64,000 nt of DNA from positions 181,846,525 to 181,910,524 of the forward strand of contig NC_077228.1 in the NCBI RefSeq assembly GCF_027887165.1. The letters run 5' to 3'. This document shows, piece after piece, positions 40,250-50,949 of the stretch (positions are counted from its first letter, which is position 1; each line of letters starts with the position of its first letter). The stretch is from Monodelphis domestica (taxonomy: Eukaryota; Chordata; Mammalia; Didelphimorphia; Didelphidae). The position numbers and the translations under genes were made by a program. Under the pieces are notes generated by a model that searched no databases, was not told where the DNA came from, and saw nothing but the letters and a program-made list of their open reading frames with translations.

Positions 40250-41800
40250 AAGCATGTATCAGGCACCTACTCTATTGTGCCATCATTATGTGCCTACAGC
40301 ATTCAGGCACTGTGTCAGGTGCTGGAGTTAAAAAGACAAAATTTAAGTAGTCTGTGCTCTTGAGGTGCTTTTACTCTACTGGGAGGAGGGGTGTGTAGAT
40401 GGAGAGGGAACAACATGCACAATAAATAAAATTATATAAGCTATGGACTTACAGAAAATCTATCCAAAGTAACTTTGGAAAGGGGGGAGAGGACATGGGG
40501 ACCTTTGAGCTGAGCTCTGAAGGTTTCTGAAAGGCAGAGGTAAAGAGGGGATTCGTTCAAAGCCTGGGAAATAGCTGGCATCAAGGTCTGGAGCCAGAAG
40601 ATGGAATGTTTTATTGTGGACGAGAGTAAGTTGTCAGCTTTGGGGAACAACTGAGCCATTGCTCAGATTGCCTGGGAAATCTAGACTGGAGCTAGATCAT
40701 GAAGGTGTTTAAAGAACAAACTGAGGAGGTTTTAAAAGATTAATATTATTTTATCTTTGGCTTTAGAAAGTCACTGAAATTTCTTGAACAAGGGAGTGAC
40801 ATGATTATGCTTTAGGATTGTCATTTTGGCATCTATGTGGCTTGGAAATTGGGAGAGACTTAAGGCAGGGAGATTTATTAAGAGGCTATTGAAGGGTTGG
40901 CTCAGTGGATTGAGAGCCAGGTCTAGAGACAGGAGGTCCTGGGTTCATATCTGTCCTTAGACAACTGTGTGACCCTGGGCCAGTCACTTAACACTGTTTG
41001 TCTTGTCCTTACCCTTCTGTTGTTACTAAGCAGAAAGTAAGGGTTTTAAAAAAGGATATTAAAATAAATTGAAGCAAGAGTTAATGAGGGATTGACTAGT
41101 GTGGTGTAGATTGAATGGAAAGAATAGACTGATGTGAAAGATTTTGTGGGGGATCAAGTGAACAAGATTGACAACTGATTGGATGTGAGAGGTAATTAAT
41201 AATGAAAGGTTGAGGATAATGATTGAATTTAGGAATCTGGGTTACAGAAGGGGTGGTGGAACCCTTGACAGAAATAGAAAAGTTAAGAAGAGAGGTGGGT
41301 TTGAGGGAAAATATGTATGAGTTTTGTTTGGATGCTCTGAATTTGAGATGACTGTGCATATCTAAGTGGAAATGTCTAGCAACTAATTGTAATGCAGGAC
41401 TGAAGATTAGGAGAGAGGTAAGGGTAATCATCTGGGTTTGGGAATTGTCTGCCTAGAGGTGATAATTGAATTTTGGGGAGCCAATGAGGTTACTGAGGGA
41501 GCCCCACCATAGTGCTCTTGGCGTATATACTTAGACATAAGGGCAAGACATAGATGCCAATCTAGCAAAAAGAGACTAAGAAGTAATAAACAGACAGGTA
41601 GGAAAATCAGGAGAGAGCAGCATTGGGGAACAGAGAGAATCTAAAAGGAAGGGGATGATTATGTGTGCCAAATGCTATAGAGAAGTCAGAAGGACCTAAG
41701 ACTAGGCCAGTGGGGTTAGCAATGAAGAGATTGCTCATAACCTTGAAGAGTATGCTTTCATTTGGATAGTGGGATCAGAAACTCAGTGGAGGCATCAAAT
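40250..41800 (+). repeat. Longest copy of a dispersed non-coding repeat, class uncertain
   Basis: It starts with TTATGTGCCTACAGCATTCA and ACTGTGTCAGGTGCTGGAG, then AGCTGAGCTCTGAAGGTTTC, AGATCATGAAGGTGTTTAAA, GGAGTGACATGATTATGCTT, TTGAGATGACTGTGCATATC, CATCTGGGTTTGGGAATTGT and GCCAAATGCTATAGAGAAGT. I recognise this order from old repeats in both marsupial and placental genomes but cannot recall the family with certainty. An L2-associated element and an ERVL/MaLR-type internal region are both possible. No coding frame is visible. Confidence 0.6.
40903..41058 (+). repeat. Truncated WSINE1-type SINE
   Basis: TTGGCTCAGTGGATTGAGAG, AGGAGGTCCTGGGTTCATAT and GCAGAAAGTAAGGGTTTTAA. It is inserted in the dispersed repeat and lacks part of the core. 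Confidence 0.85.
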
Positions 41801-41961
41801 ACAGACTTTTTTCCCTCATAAGAGTGGCTCTGAAAGTAAGGAAGGAGAAATATGATATGATAGCTTGAGGGGATGGCAGGGTCAAGTGAAAAAAAATTTA
41901 AAGTTGTGCAAGATCTGGACATGTATATACACAGAAGGAAAAGAGCCAGCAGATAAATGGA

Positions 41962-42335
41962 GATTAAATAATAATTGCTAAGATTTACCTAGAGCTTTAA
42001 AGTTTAGCTCTTTACACATATCATCTAACTGATCATCAGGACATTTCTGTAAGAGAATAGCTAGCATTTATATAGAACTTTAAGGTTTGCAAAGAGATAT
42101 GCTTATCTCATTTGATCCTTACAACAACCTGTAGAGTAGGTGCTGTTATGATCCTCATTTTATAGATGAGGAAGCTGAGGAGGACAGAAGGTCCCTATTT
42201 TACAGATGATTATTATTTCCAATTTTACAGATGAAGATCATACAGATAGGGACTGTCAGAGTGAGAATATGAATTTAGTTAGTCTTGACTCCAAGTGGAT
42301 TCATCACTATATTCACTCTGTTGCCTACCATCAAT
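41962..42335 (-). repeat. Two nested MIR/Ther-1 SINEs
   Basis: AGATTTACCTAGAGCTTTAA and ATCATCTAACTGATCATCAG begin one copy. TATATAGAACTTTAAGGTTT and TGATCCTTACAACAACCTGT begin another inside it. A second 'TTTTACAGATGA' follows at about 42221. Confidence 0.75.
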
Positions 42336-42476
42336 CATACAATCATAAATCAATTTATGATTGGAGGGGGAACCTTGGAGGGCAGTTTACAATTGGAGGG
42401 GCAAGTTAGTGGGGTGGGGGTTAAGGGCATGAGTAGAAGGGTTGGCCTTGGGTATAGGAGAAGATCAAAGACTAGA

Positions 42477-42665
42477 ACAGGTGTTCTTAACTTGGGATCC
42501 TAGAATTTGTTTCAAAAACATATTTTAATAATTAGATGTTAATGGAATTGTTTTCTTTGTAGTGCTATGGTTTTTATTTTATGTGTTTAAAAATCATCAT
42601 TCTGAGAAGGGATTCATAAACTTCTTCCGACTGACAAAGGGGTCCCTGACAAAAAAAAAAAAAGA
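42477..42665 (+). mobile_element. hAT-like MITE
   Basis: CAGGTGTTCTTAACTTGGGA at the left, GGAATTGTTTTCTTTGTAGT, AATCATCATTCTGAGAAGGG and GACAAAGGGGTCCCTGAC. The right end is replaced by a poly(A) run. Confidence 0.82.
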
Positions 42666-42799
42666 ATCCAATTACCTCCTGTATTTTGCCCTAGCAAAGG
42701 AGGAGTGGGGAATGGCACTAGATTGGAAATCTTGGACAGTATTTAAAGCCTTTAAGATATTACTTTACTATATAGCAGCAAGAAACCCTTGCCCAGGGC

Positions 42800-43790
42800 T
42801 TTAGATATTGACCCATACTGAATCATCTTCCTGGGCAGAGAACAGGGCTGTCCACCTCTCAAAAGCAAAACCAGGTCGGGCTGATGTCTGCACTGGCATG
42901 GCGACAACAGCTCAGACTGCTGTTGCTCCCTTTGAGCCTGGTAAAATAGGAACCACCGATTTTCCCCACCTCCGCTGCTGTCCAGCCCAGTGCCCCCTTC
43001 CAGTGACCATCCCTGATGCCTTAGCCCTTTACCTCTGGCTTCCATTTTCTTATCTCTCAGTGAGAGGAGGTTGGACATCCCTCTGGTTTTAGACTCCTCC
43101 TAAGGATACTGCAGGAAGAAGGACTGCAGGTGCTCATCAGGCTAATTCCTTTTGAATTGCTAAGAACAGACCCCCTGAAGTGCCTCTGGCTGCCGGCGGG
43201 GGAACATTCAGGGGCCCTCTGGAATCTGAGTTGCACTTGTTAATTATAATTCTCCATGCTTCCTTGTTGCTTTTGGCTCAAGGGGAGAGGAAGTAAGGGA
43301 CTCCACTGTGCTACCGAACCTAGGAGCACCAACCTAGATGGCTCTGAGGGAGGAAGGGAGCCTGAGGAGGAATGAGGGAGCTGCATTTTTTCCCTCCCTC
43401 ATTAACGATGGCTCTCTTGCTCCAATCCCTGCTGCCTCAGCAACCCTTCTCCTTCACAGTTAGCAGGAGTGTTAGAGAGGGTCACAGGGCAGCTGGCAGG
43501 GCATCAGGGAAATGCCTCCTTGGGGAGAAGAGGGGCCATTTTCTTTTCCCATCAGCCTCCCCAGGAGGAGGGCAGCGTTCTTTCTTGCCGGCTCCCTCTA
43601 CATTTTGGTGTAGGATAAGCAGCTTCCAAACCCCCTTCACAGGCCCGAGTTAAAGCTTGGAGCTTCTCGGCTGTAATGTTCAGTCCTAATGACAAGGAGT
43701 TAAAGGATTCCAAACAGTTTGCCCCTCACTGGGCCCTTAATTACATTAAAACACAAAAGCAGCACTGCCGGCTGGGTTCTCCTGGTGGAT
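42800..43790. promoter_or_regulatory. Repeat-free candidate conserved non-coding block
   Basis: No repeat is visible over about 1 kb. Homeodomain-type motifs stand out: GTTAATTATAATTC near 43239 and CCTTAATTACATTAAAAC near 43735, as well as TCAGGCTAATTCC near 43138. CpG is low, so it is not a promoter island. It resembles an intronic enhancer cluster. Frames of 93-108 codons are unconvincing. Confidence 0.35.
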
Positions 43791-44056
43791 TGAGGAGCCT
43801 GTCCTGGGGAACAATCGGGGCTCTGTTCTCATGGCCTGTTTTCCCCCAGCTGCGCCTCCCTTTCATCTCCATCTCTTTCCCAGGGACTCAGGGCTCATTC
43901 CCAGGAGGGTGGAATCTCAGTGTTCCAACCTTCCGACTTCTTGCCTGGTTTTGTTAGTTTTGTCCTTTATTCTCTCTTCCCCCTTTTGTTCCCCCCCCCC
44001 TTCATTCATTCCTTTCCTCTGTGGTACAAGGGGTCTCAGTACAGTCTAGAGTGAGG
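43791..44056. other. Unassigned sequence
   Basis: C/T-rich; includes a C10 run near 43991. No element is recognised. Confidence 0.4.
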
Positions 44057-44252
44057 CTGATTAACCTGGGGTCTGTGAACTTGTTTAAAAAAATTTTCAG
44101 TAACTGTATTTCAATAGCATTGTTCTCTTTTGTATCCCGTGCATTTGGTTTTTATGCATTTAATCTTTGATTGAAGGGCAGAGCTTTTACCCATCTAATA
44201 CCAAAAGGGCCCATGACATAAAAAAAAAAGAAAATGCAGGAACTCTGATCTA
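44057..44252 (+). mobile_element. hAT-like MITE
   Basis: TTAACCTGGGGTCTGTGAAC, AACTGTATTTCAATAGCATT and AAAAGGGCCCATGACATAAA are characteristic. The right terminus is eroded. Confidence 0.8.
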
Positions 44253-44989
44253 GAACCTAAGGTTCAATTTCATTCCCTCTTTCCTAAATCAACTCTATTG
44301 TTTATTTGTTCCTTGTGGGCACTGCTAGGATCCTGAAACAAAGTATATGGTGGTGAGTGGGTGAATAAAAATAATCTGTGCTACTTTGCTACTTTGTTTT
44401 TACTTCTAACTTGCATGTTATTCACTTATAATCAAATGTCAGCCTCCCTCTCCCCCAGTCATGCTTACTTTTCTCCAAGTGCCTCATTTAAGCCCCTGCT
44501 GTGTCAGATGGAGTTGGTTAAAGTCTGATAGACTGTTTTCTATCAAGATGAAGTGCTAGGTCAGTGATGAAATAGATTTCCTCCTTTTCTAGCATATCTT
44601 TCCAAATCAAGAACCCTTTGTTCAGGGAGAAAGGAAGCAATGGCAATAAAGGACTTTTTTTTTTTTGCGTTTAGACAGTTTCTGGATGAAAATGCCATCT
44701 GACCCAGTAGGGATGGCTGAAGTCTTCTCTTGGCAGTCATCAAGAACACATAACTTCCAGTGAGAGCAAACTTGAGCTCCTGTCCATAAATGAGCAAGTG
44801 GCCTGTTCTGATTTGGGGGTGGAGTGTCCCTGTGTGGGCTTTTGTTTTTGAAATACCCCATTAATCTGGGCCATCCACAGGAGAGTGCTAAATTATTAGA
44901 CTAAAGGAGACCAAGGGATCATTTCTCATTTACCTCCCTTCTCCCCCCAATCTTATTGCTGACAGGTAAAAATACCTGAATGCTTCTTG
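44253..44989. other. Unassigned sequence
   Basis: No gene or repeat is recognised. Confidence 0.45.
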
Positions 44990-45350
44990 GTAGCTGGCTT
45001 TGGGCAGTCCTCCCTCTCACCTACTCCATCTCATTTTGTGGAATTCACTCCCTTTTTTCTCTGCCTCTCTTCCTTTAGGGCTCAGTTCAGGTGTCATTCA
45101 CTCCAGTGAACCTTCATGGATTCCCTCTAGGTAAGAGAGTTCACTCTTTCCCTAGATTTTCTAAGAGCATTTTGTCTCTCTTTGGTCCATCATTTCCTTC
45201 CCTGAACTGTAATGCTTTTTTGGTGAACAAAGAATATCATTCCCAAGAAACTATAAGCTCTTTGGGGACAGGGATAGTGCAGTTTTCATCTTTCTATTCT
45301 CAGTGCTTATCACAGAGCTTTTGCATACAGTAGGTTTTTAATAACTGAAT
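44990..45350 (+). mobile_element. L2 LINE 3' region
   Basis: TTAGGGCTCAGTTCAGGTGT, CCTTCATGGATTCCCTCTAG, AACTATAAGCTCTTTGGGGA and CAGTAGGTTTTTAATAACTG follow the L2 3' order. Confidence 0.75.
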
Positions 45351-45424
45351 CTCCAGAGGACATTCTGGACCTCCCCGGATGATGTATTTCACTGTCTTCC
45401 AACCCCTGTAATACAAGTCACAGT

Positions 45425-45605
45425 AATAATAATAATAGCCTCCTTGTAGGACTTTCAGGTTTGTAAAGTGCTTTACTTACATTATGTCATTTATCTGATT
45501 CTTAGAATCACCCTGAGGTAGGTACGATTACTAGTCCCCATTTTATGGGTGGAAAAATATGGAGAGTATGCCAAGAAGGAGCCTGATCAAGATTAACACG
45601 GTTAA
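45425..45605 (-). repeat. MIR/Ther-1 CORE-SINE
   Basis: AATAATAATAATAGCC, GTTTGTAAAGTGCTTTACTT and CACCCTGAGGTAGGTACGAT. The 5' half is poorly preserved. Confidence 0.82.
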
Positions 45606-45649
45606 AGGCTGAGGCTTCGTTCTGATTTTGAAAATGTCTTCCTGTATGA

Positions 45650-45800
45650 GGAGTATTTAGTGCTGAAAAGGGTCTTAGAGACCACAGAGTCCAAATGGTC
45701 ATTTTCTAGCTGTCCCAGAGAGGTTAAATCGCTCCAAAGGGAGGAAGTAGCAAAACAGAGATATGAACCATAGTCTTCTGACATAACTACAACATCCTGC
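45650..45800 (-). repeat. CORE-SINE
   Basis: AAGGGTCTTAGAGACCACAG and GTCCCAGAGAGGTTAAATCG with a CATAGTCTTCTGACAT end. Confidence 0.65.
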
Positions 45801-45860
45801 CAGTAACCTCACTTTTGAGGACAATTCATTGCTGTTATACACTTGAGGTAGATTCCTCAG

Positions 45861-45975
45861 GTTTTTTTCTTTTCTTTTTAAATTTTTAAAATTTAAAATA
45901 ATTTCTTTTTATTGTCATGCATAAACACTTCCATACTAGTCATTGTTGTAAGAGCACATTCATACATGAACTCAT
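45861..45975 (-). mobile_element. L1 3' end, older subfamily
   Basis: TTTATTGTCATGCATAAACA and TAGTCATTGTTGTAAGAGCA match the start of the L1 at 15828. Heavily 5'-truncated. Confidence 0.75.
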
Positions 45976-46419
45976 AGAAAGAGCTAGAGCCAGGGCAGCC
46001 TGGGAGAAGCTAGTTGGGGACATTTAGATTCCAGTTCTCTGGAGGAAGTCTTTGTGGTTCTATAGTCATGCAAGCCCTCCAGGGAGACATATGTATCCGG
46101 TGCCCTGTGGCCCCAGGAGATGAGGGAACCAGATGGCCCTAGAGATGGCAGCAGACAGAAGGAACAGTAGAAGAGCATCTCAGAGTTGCTGGGCCAAGCT
46201 GAGAACTTCTAGGAATTTGAGCCATGCAGCTGGGGAATGGTGGTAGAAGATTCAGAAGGCCATGGAGGACTTCCTGAGAAAGAGGAGTAATTTCTGGATC
46301 AAGGCTCCTTCAGGGAAGAGGAAAAAGGAATTCCTGGACCAACCTGAAGCCAGAGTCAAGGGGTGATGAGGATAAGTTCCATCATTCAGAAGAACTTGAT
46401 TGGTGACATCTATTTAGGA
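45976..46419. other. Unassigned sequence
   Basis: Nothing is recognised. Confidence 0.4.
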
Positions 46420-46700
46420 AATGAGGGCTCGTTTACTTAGATTGCAACAAAGTTTTTGATAAAGTGCTTTTCTGGTGGAGAAAATATAGAGGTATGGATT
46501 AGATGATAATGTAACCAGGTAAATTAGAATCATTTGGATTTGGAAGGCTAGACCTAAAGATAAATTGTTAACAGTTCAATATCATTGGTCTCTAGTGGAG
46601 TACCTCAGGGATCTGTGCTTGACCCTATACTACTTAATCTTTTAGACAGTGACTTAAATAAAAGTATAGATGATAAGCTTATCAAATTTGACACATGTAT
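46420..46700 (+). mobile_element. CR1/L3 LINE reverse transcriptase remnant
   Basis: The + strand encodes about CNKVFDKVLF near 46443 (family DF.KAFDTVSH), then SSGVPQGSVLDP at about 46588-46626 (family SGVPQGSVLGPLLF) and SIDDKLIKFDT near 46660. These are consecutive RT motifs of CR1/L3 LINEs. Stops and a lost FADD site show it is dead. A SINE truncates it on the right. Confidence 0.85.
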
Positions 46701-46880
46701 AGAGTGCCAAACCCAGAGTTGGGAGGCCCTGCGTTCAAATATGGCCTCAGATGCTTCCTAGATGTGTGAACCTGCATAAGTCATACAACCCCATTTGCCT
46801 AACCCTTGTCACTCTTCTGCCTTGGAACTGATACTTAGTGTGGATTCTAAGTCAGATAATAAGAGTTAAAAAAAAAAAAG
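46700..46880 (+). repeat. WSINE1-type SINE
   Basis: TGGGAGGCCCTGCGTTCAAA, CTGCCTTGGAACTGATACTT and GATAATAAGAGTTAAAAAAA. The first 30 or so bases of the head are missing. Confidence 0.85.
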
Positions 46881-47140
46881 AACCCCTGGTTTCAAATCCA
46901 GCCTCAGACACTTACTTGCTGGGTGACCCTGAGCAAGTCATTTAACTTCTGTTTTTGTCAATTTTCTCAACTGTAAAACAGGAAACATAATAGCACCTGC
47001 CTCCCAGGATTCTTATAAGGATCAAATGTGATAATATTCGTAAAACATAGTGAGAAGAGAGCTGACCTCTGAATCAATACCCTGGTTTCAAGAACACATG
47101 CCAGCACCTAGTAGGTGCTTAAAGAGTTATTTCCTTCCTT
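46881..47140 (+). repeat. MIR/Ther-1 CORE-SINE
   Basis: TTCAAATCCAGCCTCAGACA, GCACCTGCCTCCCAGGATTC and CACCTAGTAGGTGCTTAAAG. A short piece of another SINE head (AGTGAGAAGAGAGCTGACCT) lies inside at about 47049. Confidence 0.82.
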
Positions 47141-47419
47141 GGAAAGTAGAAGCTCACTAGAGAGGAAAGGAGAATTGTTTTGGCTGTTAATGGACTCAGT
47201 TGTGAGTCATTTCTGATTAAGTTTTGCCCAGTCAAATAGTCTGCCCTTTACTTGATGTATTGTTAGCCTGAGTGCTTTCATGGGAGTTGAAAGTCCATTT
47301 CTCTTTTCTGGAGAGACCTAAACGTGAATTGCATTCTGATAGTGGTCCCCCTTGTCTAAAATGTCTGCTTTGTATAATCCCTGGCTTGATGCAAAATAGA
47401 GCTTAAATGTTAAGTTAGA
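47141..47419. other. Unassigned sequence
   Basis: Nothing is recognised. Confidence 0.4.
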
Positions 47420-47635
47420 AGTTGTCTTTCCTGAGAAGTTTTCGTCATGCTTTCTCTCTTAAAATTAATTCAGATATACTTAGTTATTGCCTATTTACCC
47501 ATTGTATTCATTCCCCCACTCCCAAGGATATAAGATCCTCAAGGTCAAAGACTGCTTAGTTTTGGAGTTTGTATCCAGGTGCCTTGCACATAGTAGGTTC
47601 TTCACAAATTTTTTAAATTGAATTAAATGTTCACC
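47420..47635 (+). mobile_element. L2 LINE 3' end
   Basis: TCTTTCCTGAGAAGTTTTCG, ATAAGATCCTCAAGGTCAAA and CCTTGCACATAGTAGGTTCT fit the L2 terminus. Confidence 0.75.
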
Positions 47636-47937
47636 TAGGAAAACTCTGGATTGGAGCAAAACTCACCAAAATTCTGATGTTCCCAAGTTATATCCCGAGT
47701 GGGAAAATAAGTCAAAGAATGATTCCTTAGAGGCCTTCAAGACTGAACCTTTATATAAACTCAGAGCTGTCGATTCTATGCCATGGGTTAAATTTAGAAC
47801 TGGGAAACTTTTACCTAAGTCATCTGGCAATGATTTAGTAGACTGTTGAAATAGGACCTTCCTTCCCTGTACTGTTTGTTCCTTTTCACCTCCTAATGTA
47901 GGAAATCGATCAGGCAGGAGACTTAAAGCCAATCAGC
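47636..47937. other. Unassigned sequence
   Basis: Nothing is recognised. Confidence 0.4.
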
Positions 47938-48222
47938 TAGGTGATGCAGAGGGTAGAGTGCTGGACCTGGGTCTACCCAGAGGCTACTAGGTGACTCCAT
48001 GGATAGAGGGGGGTGGAGTCAGAATCCAGTCCCAGACACTTACTGGCTGGGTGACTTGGGGCAGGTAATTTAGCTTCTGTTTGCCTCTGTTTCCTCATCT
48101 GTAAAATGGGAATAATAATATCACATCCCAGGATTGTTGTGAGGTCAAATATCTGTAAAGCATTCTGTGAACCTTAAAGTGCTATGTAAATGCTAGCTAA
48201 CATTTTATATTATTCTTGCCAT
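47938..48222 (+). repeat. Ther-1/MIR CORE-SINE
   Basis: GTAGAGTGCTGGACCTGGG, CAGACACTTACTGGCTGGGT, TTCCTCATCTGTAAAATGGG and TAAAGTGCTATGTAAATGCT. It is full-length with a small duplication or insertion in the head. Confidence 0.9.
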
Positions 48223-49084
48223 GTTGCTTCCTGACTCCAGTTCACAGGGCAATGGGGAAAAAAGGCTCTGGGTGAGTGCCTAGGCTCTTTGGAGCATATT
48301 TACTTGCATTGCTAGGCAAATGCTCAAGCTTGGCCCCTTTAATTAATGTTCCTTTGGAGACAGCTGGTGCAGTTCCTTCTCTGTTAACCCCCCACCTTCC
48401 TTCCCCCTCATTTGCACATGGCTTAGTGACTGACCTGCCATTCTTGCTCACACTGGTGTTCCCAAGAGGTTCCGAGGGCCCCATATGGTAAAGCTGGTCT
48501 CTTTTATGTTCTCCCCATCAGAGTGTGTGTGATATGTAACAAGGAGTCACTGTGTGCTCTGGGGTCTCTGAGGGATGGAAGCCCCCTGAGCCCCAGCTGC
48601 CTCCTTGCTTGAGGCCAAGTACTGGACTCAATTGTGTTTCTGTTTGTCATCTATCCTCTTCCATGTCTTGGGAGCCTATTAAAGGGCTAATGGGCTTTCC
48701 AGTCTGCACCAGTGGAAAATTAGGCCCTTTGGGAAAGGTATCCTAACAGGGGTGGTTATCCAGGTTGGGGGATGACAGGCACCCCCTGAATGACCTGCAC
48801 CACAGGCAGTGGGGGCCACAGGCTGCTTTTCATTTCTGCAGACAGCATGCAGCGAGCTTGTTTACCTGTGCTCAGGTGGATTTCCTTCCCTCTGGAGGTC
48901 AGAAGGATGGTTCTGTGCCCCCTTTAGAGTGAAGGAGGGATTTATTGGGAGGCATTGTTGTTTGTTGCCTGCCCCAGGAACCTACCCTGAGTTCATGTTT
49001 CAATTTCCTTTTTTAGGGATGAGCAGAATGTATATTCTCACATCCTGCTTTTTATTGAAAGCTTCAAATCTTTACAAGCCATCA
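48223..49084. other. Repeat-free block, possible regulatory DNA
   Basis: No repeat is visible. CCCTTTAATTAATGTTCC at about 48336-48353 has a homeodomain-type palindrome. Frames of 71-92 codons are unconvincing. Conservation is the deciding test. Confidence 0.35.
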
Positions 49085-49215
49085 TAGGGTCATCTATGTA
49101 GGACTGAAGGAGGCCTCAAAGGCCATCTTTTTGACCCTGTAATTTTACAGATCGGGAAACTGAGGCTTAGGGAGATCAAGTGACTTGCTCAACATCAACA
49201 TGGGTGGTATCTGGT
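49085..49215 (-). repeat. CORE-SINE
   Basis: GGCCTCAAAGGCCATCTTTT, ATTTTACAGATCGGGAAACT and CAAGTGACTTGCTCAACATC. Confidence 0.7.
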
Positions 49216-49479
49216 GGGAGGAAAGGTATAGAAGGCACCATTTTGTTAGACTTTATTGGTCTAATGCTGCTAGTAAGAGACCCAGTATGTGTTGGGGAGA
49301 AAAGGGAAAGAGGTAGAGTTGGCTGCAAGCATCCTGTCTTGTCCTGATTGGAAAGCTAGACTCTGATCCTCTCCCCCCAAGCACTTTGGTCTTGAAGATG
49401 AAGAAATCAGCTGAAGCCTCTAAGCAGTGTTCTCTCACCAATGGCAGGCTACTGCTGCAGCTTCAGGTAACTTCTTATG

Positions 49480-49655
49480 GTTCGTCTTTTCCATTCAACA
49501 ATCATTAAGCACTTACTGCATACTAGGTACTGTGGATACAAAGAAAAATGCAACTTTCTTTACCTGAAGAAGCTTCCATTCTACTGGGGAGAAATAACAT
49601 GTGCAGAGAGAAGTGAATGCAAAATATATATAAAGTGAGAAAATTTAAAGTAGAA
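49480..49655 (+). repeat. First block of the long dispersed repeat
   Basis: CAACAATCATTAAGCACTTA, CTGCATACTAGGTACTGTGG and TTCCATTCTACTGGGGAG. Confidence 0.6.
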
Positions 49656-49740
49656 GGTTAATGTGACCCAGTGAGAAGAGAGCTGGTCTCAGAATCAAGA
49701 AGTCCTGGGTTCAAACCCATGTCTGATCGAATGACCAAAG
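49656..49740 (+). repeat. SINE head fragment
   Basis: AGTGAGAAGAGAGCTGGTCT and AAGAAGTCCTGGGTTCAAAC form a tRNA-like head only. The same head appears at 47049. Confidence 0.55.
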
Positions 49741-49811
49741 ACTAGAAGCTATAGAAGAGGTGTCCATCTGCACTGAGGATGTTCCTTATTTTGAACTTTC
49801 TACATTCATGT

Positions 49812-50048
49812 AGAGAACAGCCAAGTGGTCCAGTGAATAGAATACTGGACCTGTAGTCAGGAAGACCTGAGTTCAAATCCACTCACTTACTAGCTGTGTG
49901 ACCCTGTACAAGTCACTTTACCCTGTTTACCTCAGTTTCCTCACCTGTAAAATGAGCTGGAGAAGGAAATGGCAAACTACTACAGTATCGGTGCCAAGAA
50001 AATCCCAAATGTGGTCACACAGAGTCAGAAATGACTAAAAAACAATAC
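49812..50048 (+). repeat. MAR1-type CORE-SINE
   Basis: AGTCAGGAAGACCTGAGTTC, TAAAATGAGCTGGAGAAGGA and GTCACACAGAGTCAGAAATG. The AAGAAAATCCCAAATG site is uninterrupted. Confidence 0.93.
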
Positions 50049-50117
50049 CATGTAATTACAGGTCCTATGAAAAATCATGTACATACACACATATGAAGGC
50101 ACCAGACCAGTGGTTTT

Positions 50118-50190
50118 GTTGACAATAATAATAATAACTCTTAATTATATAGTACTCTAAGGTTTGTAAAGCACTTTTACAAACATTTCA
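50118..50190 (-). repeat. MIR/Ther-1 3' fragment
   Basis: AATAATAATAATAACTC and AAGGTTTGTAAAGCACTTTT. Confidence 0.7.
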
Positions 50191-50284
50191 TTGGGTGTAT
50201 TTATCTATGTACCCAGACATCATACATGTATTTTGTATTTATATATAATTGGAATAAGATGCTTTAATAGCTCTGGGGATCAAT

Positions 50285-50365
50285 GAATTGGTCAACGAGC
50301 TTTTATTAAGTGCTTCTCATGTGCCAGGGGATACAAAGAACATAGTCCCTGCTTTTCTCATGTAG
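50285..50365 (+). repeat. First block of the long dispersed repeat
   Basis: GAGCTTTTATTAAGTGCTTC and TCATGTGCCAGGGGATACAA. Confidence 0.6.
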
Positions 50366-50689
50366 GAGGTAATCCTGGCCTGAAGTTGCCTGCGGCATCT
50401 CTGGCATGCCTCGTCTGGATTGTGCTTCTAGCCTTTGACTTGGCATTGTGGTTGTGTCCCTACCTCAGCCTCTATTGGGCATCTCCTCCCTTCCCTCCTA
50501 TTTGCTTCCCAACCTTAGCCAGGAACTTCCTCGTAAAAGGGGGCGGGATGGGAGAACTTATGCTATTTGTACTTTTCTGGGGTCAGAGAAACCAGCAGTG
50601 GCCTTACTTCCTGGCAGTCCACCCAGTGGCCCGGCACTGCTGGGGGAGGAGGTTGGTTATTTATGCAGCCTGTGCTCATCAGGGTGCAA
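50366..50689. other. Unassigned sequence
   Basis: A 137-codon frame (50386-50799) begins with a hydrophobic stretch but runs into a MIR and has no family features. I do not call it a gene. Confidence 0.45.
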
Positions 50690-50885
50690 TGATGAGAAGG
50701 ACTAGTGTTTACCTAACCTTTACTTCACAACAACTCCGTGTGCTGGGTGGTACAGGGCTGATCACCCCTCATTCTACAGACAAGGAAATGCAGGCTTAGA
50801 AAGGTTGGTCATGTAGCTTAGTGAATTTGAATGCATTGGGCTCCAAGTTCAGTACTCTGTCTACCATGATGCCTCTTAATCAGTT
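50690..50885 (-). repeat. MIR-type SINE
   Basis: ACTAGTGTTTACCTAACC, TTCTACAGACAAGGAAATGC and TACCATGATGCCTCTT. Confidence 0.65.
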
Positions 50886-50949
50886 CTAACTGCAAGGCAG
50901 GAAAGGCAACTTTCTCCCTTAAAAATGCATGCTAGTACCTCTTAATCAA

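Noticed and set aside
48842-48875. Exon-like unit: pyrimidine tract plus TTTCTGCAG acceptor and CTCAG/GTGGA donor 34 bases later
   Set aside because: Very short, weak donor and no coding sense; such acceptor-donor pairs are common by chance.
50386-50799. 137-codon frame with a signal-peptide-like start
   Set aside because: It has no family features and its C-terminal part reads through a MIR SINE.
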